Shown here in pieces: positions 25,483 to 32,626 of a DNA stretch of 64,000 nt. The stretch's first letter is position 1. Each line of letters opens with the position of its first letter. The stretch spans positions 1 to 64,000 of the forward strand of contig BEHN01000011.1 of assembly GCA_002898535.1 (NCBI GenBank), given 5' to 3'. Source of the stretch: a bacterium HR11. GTDB lineage: Bacteria > Acidobacteriota > HRBIN11. The notes under the pieces were generated by a model. It had not been told where the DNA came from and did no database searches. It saw nothing but the letters and a program-made list of their open reading frames with translations. Made by a program: the position numbers and the translations under genes.

Positions 25483-28400
25483 ATGAGCTATGACCTCTTC
25501 ATGCGGTGGGGCCTCGTCGTCGGGCTCCTGGGGTTCACGATGTTCCGGTGGGGCGGGACGCTCCCGCCGGAGCGGCTCGTCTTGCACGTGGGGGCGGGCC
25601 TCCTCTTTCTGATGACGGTCCTCCTGCGGCCCTGGGGGCGCTTGCCGGAGACTCGCCTGCCGCTTCGGGCGTGGACCGGCTTGGTCGGATTCTTCGGACT
25701 CGTGCTTTTTACCCTTGCCCCCCTGCCGGCGGGCGTCCTCCGGGTCGTGGCTCCCGAGACGGCCCGGGTCTGGGACCGGGCCCGACCCGAGGATTTCTCA
25801 CGCCTCCTTGACGACATTCCCCAGGGCGGAGCGGTTCGCGCGCTCCTCCCTTTGATGGGGTCTGACCGGCCCTGCCGTCCGATCTCGATCTGGCCCGAGG
25901 GGACGTGGCACGACCTGATGGACTGGACCGCCTGCGGGGCCGTCGCCTTCGCCGTCGCCTACGGCTGGCGGCGACGGACCCTCATCGGCTGGACCTTCGG
26001 GGCCGTCATCGTCCTGGCCGTATTTCAGGCCCTGTACGGGCTTTTTGGCTACTGGACGGGCCATCTGCCGTGGCCGGCCGCCGAGCGGGCGACCGTCGAC
26101 CGGGCGTCGGGGTCGTTTTACAACGCAAACCACTACGTGGACTTCCTGGGGTTGAGCCTGCCGGTCGCCATCGCCGTATGGCTCGGCTGGTGGGGGGAGC
26201 TTCGGCGTCGGCTTCCCCGGAACTTCTGGGGGCGTGTGCGGGTGGTCCTGAACACGGCGGGCGGTCTCTTTCCCGTCCTGACGCTGGGGATTCTGGCCAT
26301 CCTGTTGGGGATCGGCTTTTCCCGGTCCCGGGGCGGCATCAGTGCGACGCTTCTCGTCCTGGCGGGGATGCTCCTGGGAGGGTCGCTCCGGCGGTCGAAC
26401 CGTCGGGAAGCGGTGGCCCCCGGGTCTCGGCCGGGTGGTCGTCGTCGGTGGGTCCGGCCCCTCGTCGTCCTGCTCCTTCTCGGTCTGGTCCTCTTCCTGT
26501 GGGTCGGGCCCCGACCGATCCTCGAGCGGCTCGCCCTGATCCCGCAGGAGCTGGAACTCGAGCCGGGCCGTCGTCTAAGCGCATGGCGGGACACGCTCCG
26601 GCTCATCGGGCGGTTTCCGGTCTGGGGGACGGGCCTGGGGACCTTCGGTGAGGCCTTCTATACGGTCCAGTCGTTTTACTCCGGCGGCCGGTGGAACGCC
26701 GCCCACAACGAGCTTCTCCAGTGGGTCAGCGACACCGGCCTCCTCGGCCTGGCGGCCCTGGGCGTGTGGCTCGGGGCCCTCGTGCGGTGGTTCCGGCGGA
26801 CGCCCCTCGAGAGCGGCACGCTGGGCCTCTGGTCGTGGGGCTGTCGGATGGGCCTGACGTACTTTGGCCTCGACAGTCTCGTCGACCTCAACCTGCGGAT
26901 TCCGACGAACGTCCTGCTGGCGATGGTCCTCCTGGGTCTGATGGTCGCCATGCGGCATGTGGACATGAGCCGGGGCTTGGCGACCCGGCGGTTCGAGAGT
27001 TCGGCGCTTTGGCCGGAAGAAGGGGAGGGAGGGGCCTCACGCCCGGCTCCTCTCCGGCGAGGCGAGGGGGGCGGGGTCCTCTCCCCTGACATCTCTCCCC
27101 CGGAGCGAGGATGGGCCTGGCTTCGGGCGGTCCTGGCCGGCGGGGTCGGGGTCGTCCTGGCCGGGGCCTTCATCGTGCAGTCGGTCCGGCTGTACGCCGT
27201 CGAGCGGGTCGAGGAGGACCTCTACCGGGCCGTGCGGCAGGGGACGGCGGCCTCGGCGGCGGCCCTCGGACAAGCCCGGGCGCTTCTCGCCGCCGGGCGG
27301 GGGACGTCCCGGCTGTACCAGTATCTGGGCATATTGGAGACGCCGACGGACCCGTCCGTCGAGAACACGGCCCCGGCGGTCGCCGCCTACGTGATGGCGG
27401 CCGTGGCGAATCCTCAGGACTACGTGAGTCGTCGGAACCTGGCCGATCTCCTGTGGCGGACGGGCGCGCCGTCCCGGTGGCCCGAGCGGTTCTGGCGGGA
27501 CGCCCTGGCCATCATTCCTTCAGAGGCGCCCCTCTGGTACGAACTGGGCCTCTTCTACTGGGTCTGGGGCCGCATCGACGAGGCCCTCGAAGCCTTCCAG
27601 ACGGCCGTCCGCTGGGACCCGGGCCTGGCCCGGCGGGTGTACGGCCACCTCATCCGTCTGGGTCGGCCCGAACTTCTCGAGAGGGTCACGCCGCCGGACC
27701 TCCGGCCGGAGCTGGCGGAATTCCTGGTCGGCCGGGGCTTTCCGGAGGCGGCCCGGTCGGTCCTGCAGGCCGTCCTGGACGAGGGCCATGGGGACGTCAT
27801 CCGACGGGCCCTGCCGCTGGCGGCGACCCATCCCGAGATGGGCCTCCTGGAGGCATTCCTCGAGCGTTTGCGGGACCGCCGGGACCGGGACCCCGACCTG
27901 ATTTACTGGGACCTCGTCGGGCGCATCCGGGCCGGCCGGTGGGAGGACCTGGAGGCCGTCATCCAGGAGGCCCTCCGGGTCGCCGACCGGACATACGGCC
28001 GGAGCGACCGGGCCGGACTCGACTACCGGGGTCGGCTGGCCCAACTTTTGGCCGGGGCCGGTCTCCGGGGGACGGCCCAGACGATCTACATGGAGGCCCT
28101 GGCCCAGGACTCGGCGTACGGCCCGGCCTATCAAGGCCTGGGTCGACTGGCCCTTCAGGACGGACGTCTGGAGGAGGCCTTCAGGTGGCTCCGACAGGCG
28201 CCCGAGGACGACGCCACCCGGACGGCCCTCTTCCAAGTCGGCATGCGGGCCTTCGAGGCCGGACAGGTGAGCTTGGCCGAGCAGGTCTTCGAATTCATGC
28301 GGGACCGGTGGGCCTACCGGGTAGACGGCTATCGGGGGCTGGCGGCCTTATATGAAAGGGGTGGGCGTTGGGCGGAGGCGCTCGAGGCGGCCCGGCGGGC

Positions 28401-28644
28401 GTGGGAAGCCCGGCCGGACGACACGACCCTGGCCCTTCAGGTCGCCCGCCTGGAGTATCGGGTCGGCGACCGTCTGCGGGCCGTGCAGGCGTGGGAGCAA
28501 GTCCTCGAGCGGGACCCCCGTTCGGCCGAAGCGTACGGGGGCCTCGTCGAGTACTACCGTTCGCAGGGCCTGGCGACTGTGGCCGACGACCTGTGCCGTC
28601 GAGCGCGGGCCCACGGCGTGCAGGTTCAGGCGTGTGGGGCGTGA
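25483..28644 (+). CDS. Large Wzy/O-antigen-ligase-like membrane protein fused to a TPR region
   Basis: A 1053-residue protein. Residues 1 to about 490 are a polytopic membrane domain of Wzy_C type, with RASGSFYNANHYVDFLGLSLP, SRSRGGISATLLVLAG and GTGLGTFGEAFYT..WNAAHNELLQWVSDTGLLGL, the last being the family's H/NxxLxxxxxxG signature. A Pro/Gly-rich insert at about 510-545 looks like translated repeat DNA. Another membrane helix follows (about 550-568), then about 480 residues of TPR-like helices (LWYELGLFYWVWGRIDEALEAFQTAVRWDP). It may polymerise or ligate a glycan with TPR-mediated partner binding. The ATG lies in repeat family A; ATG 25501 (MRWGLVVGLLGF) is an alternative start. Confidence 0.85.
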   Translation: MSYDLFMRWGLVVGLLGFTMFRWGGTLPPERLVLHVGAGLLFLMTVLLRPWGRLPETRLPLRAWTGLVGFFGLVLFTLAPLPAGVLRVVAPETARVWDRARPEDFSRLLDDIPQGGAVRALLPLMGSDRPCRPISIWPEGTWHDLMDWTACGAVAFAVAYGWRRRTLIGWTFGAVIVLAVFQALYGLFGYWTGHLPWPAAERATVDRASGSFYNANHYVDFLGLSLPVAIAVWLGWWGELRRRLPRNFWGRVRVVLNTAGGLFPVLTLGILAILLGIGFSRSRGGISATLLVLAGMLLGGSLRRSNRREAVAPGSRPGGRRRWVRPLVVLLLLGLVLFLWVGPRPILERLALIPQELELEPGRRLSAWRDTLRLIGRFPVWGTGLGTFGEAFYTVQSFYSGGRWNAAHNELLQWVSDTGLLGLAALGVWLGALVRWFRRTPLESGTLGLWSWGCRMGLTYFGLDSLVDLNLRIPTNVLLAMVLLGLMVAMRHVDMSRGLATRRFESSALWPEEGEGGASRPAPLRRGEGGGVLSPDISPPERGWAWLRAVLAGGVGVVLAGAFIVQSVRLYAVERVEEDLYRAVRQGTAASAAALGQARALLAAGRGTSRLYQYLGILETPTDPSVENTAPAVAAYVMAAVANPQDYVSRRNLADLLWRTGAPSRWPERFWRDALAIIPSEAPLWYELGLFYWVWGRIDEALEAFQTAVRWDPGLARRVYGHLIRLGRPELLERVTPPDLRPELAEFLVGRGFPEAARSVLQAVLDEGHGDVIRRALPLAATHPEMGLLEAFLERLRDRRDRDPDLIYWDLVGRIRAGRWEDLEAVIQEALRVADRTYGRSDRAGLDYRGRLAQLLAGAGLRGTAQTIYMEALAQDSAYGPAYQGLGRLALQDGRLEEAFRWLRQAPEDDATRTALFQVGMRAFEAGQVSLAEQVFEFMRDRWAYRVDGYRGLAALYERGGRWAEALEAARRAWEARPDDTTLALQVARLEYRVGDRLRAVQAWEQVLERDPRSAEAYGGLVEYYRSQGLATVADDLCRRARAHGVQVQACGA

Positions 28645-29061
28645 CGGTCTCATGTGGCATCGCTGGGAGCGTCGGCATCCTTGCCGGCGGATGGGCAGTC
28701 GGCATGTGGGCAGGTCGGTCGATGGGTAGGTCGGTAGGTAGGATACGTGGGAGATTGGGTGTCGGGAGCAGGATGCAAGATGCAAACCTGACGTGTGTTT
28801 TCAGGCATTCACCGCCGAGACGCAGAGGACGCCGAGGGATGGAATCCCAGCCCCGCTCGCCTGAGAGCGGGGTCACGAGAGAGACCACCGATCACGGACC
28901 ATTCGCCATTCCAAAGGGCGGAACACCAGGACGTATTTCAAAATCCCCATTTTACCGCTGAAACGCCGGGAACGCAGAGAAAAATCGAAGGAAACCCTTC
29001 GTCCTCTGCGTCCTCGGTGCCTCGGCGGTGAGTTTTGAAACCGGCTTTAGGAGGGTGAAGT
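28645..29061. repeat. Repeat-filled gap upstream of the Uma2 gene
   Basis: Contains a GGCAG-type microsatellite (about 28684-28745), family I (gcaagatgcaaac), a family B arm (28803-28840), a family G palindrome (28851-28873) and a complete family B palindrome at 28944-29041, with arms starting tttcaaaatccccattttac and ending ggcggtgagttttgaaa. No gene is seen. Confidence 0.75.
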
Positions 29062-29661
29062 ATGAAGGGGAGTTTGCGCAAGGGCCGAGCCAAGATGGCA
29101 CCGGTGGCGGAGCTGTTCCCGTCTCAGGGGGAGTGGGGCGAGGAGGACTACTTCTCCCTGCCCGACACCCATCGCTATGTGGAGCTCTCCGAGGGGAGGT
29201 TGATCGTGCCGCCCCATCCGACGTATAGCCATCAAAACGCTTTGAAGCGTTTGTTCGTACGATTGAATGCCTTCGTCGAGGAGCATCAGCTCGGAGTCGT
29301 CCAATTGGCCCCCTTGCCGGTGCGGCTGTGGCCTGGCAAGATCCGGGAGCCGGACATCTTCTTCATCGCGAAGGAACACGTCGACCGCATCGGCGAGCAA
29401 GTCTGCGGTGTGCCCGACCTCGTCGTGGAGGTCACCTCGCCCTCGACGCTGAAGGCGGACCGGATGGAGAAGTTTCACGAGTACGCTCGGGCCGGGGTGC
29501 GCGAGTACTGGCTGGTCGACCCCCAAGCGCATACGATCGAGGTCTACACGTTGCAACAAGGGGCCTACCTGCTACGGGGGAAGTGGGGGGCGGGCGAGAG
29601 GGCCTCTTCCGAGTTATTGTCAGGCTTCACAGTCCGGGTGGACGAGATTGTGGGCGGGTAG
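29062..29661 (+). CDS. Uma2-family protein (DUF820, PD-(D/E)XK fold)
   Basis: A 199-residue protein with the standard Uma2 layout: ELSEGRLIVPPHPTYSHQNALKRLF, then KIREPDIFFIAKE with the active-site Asp (about 98), then PDLVVEVTSPSTLKADRMEKFHEYARAGVREYWLVDP with Glu (about 123) and Lys. The family is annotated as putative restriction-endonuclease-like and is widespread in cyanobacteria, Chloroflexota and others; its cellular role is unknown. The ATG at 29062 has AGGAGGGTGAAGT upstream. It directly follows a family B palindrome, like the GxxExxY gene. Confidence 0.88.
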   Translation: MKGSLRKGRAKMAPVAELFPSQGEWGEEDYFSLPDTHRYVELSEGRLIVPPHPTYSHQNALKRLFVRLNAFVEEHQLGVVQLAPLPVRLWPGKIREPDIFFIAKEHVDRIGEQVCGVPDLVVEVTSPSTLKADRMEKFHEYARAGVREYWLVDPQAHTIEVYTLQQGAYLLRGKWGAGERASSELLSGFTVRVDEIVGG

Positions 29662-29689
29662 GATGGGGGCGGGGAATGGAGTCCGTACC

Positions 29690-29964
29690 TAACATAGCCG
29701 TTCGGCCTGAGAGAATGGCATCGGGACGGTTTTGGGATGACGGACGCCGGTGCCAAGAGGTGAAAGTTGGCCTTTTCCATTGCCCGAGGAGCACGATTTT
29801 TCAGAGGGACGGAGCGACGAAGTGACGGGGTGACAAAGTCGGAATGATTCCGAGCTGTCCACCTGTCCATCTGCCCATCTGCCGAATGCTTCAAAAGTCG
29901 TCTTTCTCGAAGAATCGGAAAAGTCGGGTCCATCCGGATTTTCCCGAACTGAACGGCTCTGCCA
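29690..29964 (+). mobile_element. Composite element E3, short or decayed copy
   Basis: The left end taacatagccgttcgg (29690-29705) and right end gaacggctctgcca (to about 29964) match the ends of E2, E4 and E8. Between are one degenerate hairpin (atgacggacgccggtgcc), a partial second right module (gcacgatttttcagaggg), family H units (gacgaagtgacggggtgac), a short GTCCACCTGTCC microsatellite and a right module gcttcaaaagtcgtctttct. No ORF. It ends about 20 bp before the tRNA. Confidence 0.55.
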
Positions 29965-29984
29965 ATCAACGTTCCGTCGACACG

Positions 29985-30069
29985 GCCGGGGTGGTGGAAC
30001 GGTAGACACTGGGGACTTAAAATCCCCTGGGCGGCGACGCCCGTGCGGGTTCGAGTCCCGCCCCCGGCA
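29985..30069 (+). tRNA. tRNA-Leu (anticodon TAA)
   Basis: An 85-nt cloverleaf: acceptor stem GCCGGGG/CCCCGGC, D-stem GTG/CAC, anticodon stem GGGGA/TCCCC with loop CTTAAAA (anticodon TAA), a long variable arm GGGCG-GCGA-CGCCC as expected for class II tRNA-Leu, and T-arm GCGGG-TTCGAGT-CCCGC. The discriminator is A and the CCA end is not encoded. It lies between composite elements E3 and E4. Confidence 0.95.
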
Positions 30070-30076
30070 CCCCTAT

Positions 30077-30534
30077 GATAGCAGAGCCGTTCGGTTGGGA
30101 GAAATGCTGTTCCCATCCGGGAAAACGGTGGCCCGGCGATCTCGATTTTTCAAGCTTGTTAAGGCTGACACCGCCATGACGGGCGGTGTTCAGAGGGGAT
30201 TGACACCGCCATGACTGGCGGTGTTGGGAGGGGATTGACACCGCCATCACTGGCGGTGTTCAGAGGGGATCGACCCGGCCAGGACGGGCGGTGCATGAGG
30301 AGGACGCCCGCAGGACGGCGGGCTCTCTACGGAAGCCACCGGTATGACGGCCGGTGTCCCGAGGATAGACGCCCGTCGCCCGACCGGCCCATCGGCCGAC
30401 CTGCCGACTACCCATCTGCCCATCTGCCAACTGCCCATCTGCCCATCTGCCAAATGCTTGAAACATCGCGCTTCCATGGAGGTGCCCTTTCCGCTCTCCA
30501 TCTCACTTCTCACCGCCCGAACGGCTTTGTTATC
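30077..30534 (+). mobile_element. Composite hairpin-array element E4 (458 bp)
   Basis: Terminal inverted repeats gatagcagagccgttcgg (30077-30094) and its near-complement (30517-30534) match at 16 of 18 positions. The left module runs to about 30163 (caagcttgttaagg), followed by three acaccgcc/ggcggtgt hairpins, then the same three divergent hairpins and gtcgcccgacc line as in E2, a microsatellite (about 30386-30455) and the right module (gcttgaaacatcgcgcttcc). The left end begins eight bases after the tRNA-Leu 3' end. Confidence 0.7.
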
Positions 30535-30572
30535 GTAAATACTGACGCCAGCATGACCGAGGAGGCCCGACC

Positions 30573-31739
30573 ATGAAGGACTACTACGCCATCCTGGGTG
30601 TGCCGCGAAACGCCACGGAAGAGGAAATCAAGAAGGCCTACCGCCGACTGGCCCTCCAGTACCACCCGGACCGGAATCCCGGCGATAAGGAAGCCGAGGA
30701 GAAATTCAAGGAGATCACCGAGGCCTACTCTGTCCTGATCGACAAGGAGAAGCGGGCCATCTACGACCGTTACGGCGTCGAGGGCCTTCGTCAGCACGTC
30801 GGCGGCGACCCCGGTCGGTACTGGAATCCCGAGATCTTCCGGGACTTCGAGGACATCTTCCGCTGGTTCATGAACGGCGGATGGGAGCGCATCTTCCACT
30901 TCGGCTGGCCCTGGGCCTGGGAATCTACCTGGGCCGGCCGCCCGAGCGACGCCGTCCCCGGCGAAGACCTGCAGTATACGCTGGAAATCAGTTTGGAAGA
31001 CGCTTATCGCGGCAAGACGGTCTCCCTGAAAGTCCCGAAGCGGGTCGTCTGTTTGCACTGTCGGGGCACGGGGACCGAGGGCCGCTATCGGGACCAGGCG
31101 TGTCCCGTCTGCCAGGGCACGGGTATGATTCAGTCCCAACGGGGCTTTCTCTTCATCCGTCAGACCTGCTCTCGGTGTGGGGGCCGCGGTCGGGTCCTCG
31201 CCAATCCGTGTCCCCACTGCCACGGTGAGGGTCGCGTGGCCGACACTCAGACCGTCGAGGTCCACATCCCGCCGGGCGTGGACACCGGCATGCAGGTCCG
31301 CTTGCGGGGCGAGGGCGATGCGGGCATCCGCGGGGGTCCGCCCGGGGACTTATACATCCTCATCAAGGTCCAGGAGCACCCCGTTTTCCGACGCCAGGGC
31401 GACGACCTGTACGTCGAACAGCCGATCAGCGTCTTTCAGGCTCTCGTCGGGGACGAGGTCGAGATCCCGACCCTGGACGGTTCGAAGGAGACGCTCCGTA
31501 TCGAGCCCGGCACCCAGCCCGGTACGATCATCAAGGTACCCGGCCGGGGCATGCCCCGGGTCCAGGGGAGCGGCCACGGGGACCTGTACGTCCAGGTGAA
31601 GGTCGTCGTCCCCGCCCAGATCGATGAGGAAGACCGGGCCGTCCTGGAGAAGATGGCCCGCAAGTACCACCCCGACATTGCGCCCCAGCAGAGACGGATG
31701 TTCCGCCGGATGCGGGACTTCTTCGGGGGGAGCCACTGA
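30573..31739 (+). CDS. dnaJ: Chaperone DnaJ
   Basis: The 388-residue co-chaperone of DnaK stimulates its ATPase and delivers unfolded proteins. It has a J domain at 1-66 with HPD at 31-33, a linker rich in Trp/Phe instead of the usual Gly/Phe, a zinc-finger domain with all four CxxCxGxG-type motifs (Cys 160/163, 177/180, 199/202, 213/216) and C-terminal peptide-binding domains from about 225. The start follows GAGGAGGCCCGACC. No dnaK or grpE is adjacent. The C-terminal extension ([21 protein letters not shown]) is a little unusual, echoing an HPD-like motif. Confidence 0.95.
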   Translation: MKDYYAILGVPRNATEEEIKKAYRRLALQYHPDRNPGDKEAEEKFKEITEAYSVLIDKEKRAIYDRYGVEGLRQHVGGDPGRYWNPEIFRDFEDIFRWFMNGGWERIFHFGWPWAWESTWAGRPSDAVPGEDLQYTLEISLEDAYRGKTVSLKVPKRVVCLHCRGTGTEGRYRDQACPVCQGTGMIQSQRGFLFIRQTCSRCGGRGRVLANPCPHCHGEGRVADTQTVEVHIPPGVDTGMQVRLRGEGDAGIRGGPPGDLYILIKVQEHPVFRRQGDDLYVEQPISVFQALVGDEVEIPTLDGSKETLRIEPGTQPGTIIKVPGRGMPRVQGSGHGDLYVQVKVVVPAQIDEEDRAVLEKMARKYHPDIAPQQRRMFRRMRDFFGGSH

Positions 31740-31784
31740 AGACGGGTGTTGGGTAGTGGGTGGGGGAGGTCGGATACAGGCGAA

Positions 31785-31945
31785 CGGCGAGTGGCGAGTG
31801 GCGAGTAGCGAATGGCGAATAGCGAGTAGCGAGTGGCGAATGGCGAAGGGCGAAGGGTGAATGGTCTGCGGTCTGCGGTCTGTGGTCGGCGGTCGATTGT
31901 CCCGCGACCCCGCTCGGGCGAGCGGGACTAGAATTCCATCCCGTG
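31785..31945. repeat. Composite repeat C-D-G, copy 1 (upstream of the short coiled-coil gene)
   Basis: Family C units (gcgagtagcgaatggcgaat) at 31785-31860 run into family D (tggtctgcggtctgtggtc) and then a 33-bp block ggtcggcggtcgattgtccc... ending in a family G palindrome and gaattccatcc. The 33-bp block is repeated exactly at about 32456-32488. Confidence 0.8.
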
Positions 31946-31967
31946 ATTCGATGCGAAGGAGGAGGTC

Positions 31968-32264
31968 ATGGCCGTCACGCTGGAGGAACGGGTCGCCTAC
32001 CTGGAGGGCCGGGTCGAGGAGCAGTCCCGCCTGGGGACGGAACTCCGGGAGATGGTCGCCCACCTGGACCAGAAGGTGGACCGATTCCGGGAGGAATTGA
32101 TGGCTCAAATCCGGGCCGTCGACCAGAAGGTCGACCGGTTTCGGGAGGAGCTGTCGGCTCAGGTCCAGGCCCTGGACCAGAAGATGACCCGCTACTTCAC
32201 CTGGCTGATAGGCCTGTACATCGCCGGCCTGCTGGCCATCATGGCGGCCCTGCTGGGACGGTGA
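31968..32264 (+). CDS. Short coiled-coil protein with C-terminal membrane anchor
   Basis: The 98-residue protein starts after a strong AAGGAGGAGG site. Residues 1-35 (LEERVAYLEGRVEEQSRLG) are coiled coil, followed by two 18-residue repeats (xxDQKVDRFREELxAQxx), a partial third (ALDQKMTRYF) and a membrane helix (WLIGLYIAGLLAIMAALL). It is the short paralogue of the gene at 47725-48411, with identical N-terminal and anchor segments but far fewer repeats. The layout recalls Bdr/DUF1640-type proteins, but I cannot assign a family with certainty. The gene is bracketed by direct copies of a composite repeat. Confidence 0.75.
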   Translation: MAVTLEERVAYLEGRVEEQSRLGTELREMVAHLDQKVDRFREELMAQIRAVDQKVDRFREELSAQVQALDQKMTRYFTWLIGLYIAGLLAIMAALLGR

Positions 32265-32350
32265 AACCCTTCGTGACGGCGTTCGATCTGGGCCCTTCCG
32301 ACCGGGCGACGGCTTCTCTTCGACCCCTGTCACGCTATTATGCCGCCGTG

Positions 32351-32520
32351 TTAGAACGGCGAATGGCGAACAGCGAATGGCGGAGGGCGAATAGCGAGTG
32401 GCGAATAGCGAATGGCGAGTGGCGAGTAGCGAATGGCGAATGGTCTGCGGTTGATGGTCGGCGGTCGATTGTCCCGCGACCCCGCTCGCCCAAGCGGGGC
32501 CGGAATTCCCATCCTGCATC
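32351..32520. repeat. Composite repeat C-D-G, copy 2 (downstream of the short coiled-coil gene)
   Basis: Family C units at 32351-32440, family D, then the same 33-bp block (ggtcggcggtcgattgtccc...) and family G palindrome (cccgctcgcccaagcgggg), ending gaattcccatcctgcatc (family I). The rest of the gap 32265-32626 holds nothing recognisable. Confidence 0.8.
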
Positions 32521-32626
32521 TTGATGTCTCGGTCTGACAGGACAGGGCCAACCCAAAGTCTGCGATGACCGACCGACGTGGGCAGGAGTTCGATGAGACC
32601 GAGCCCCTACTTCCGGCGGTAAACCC

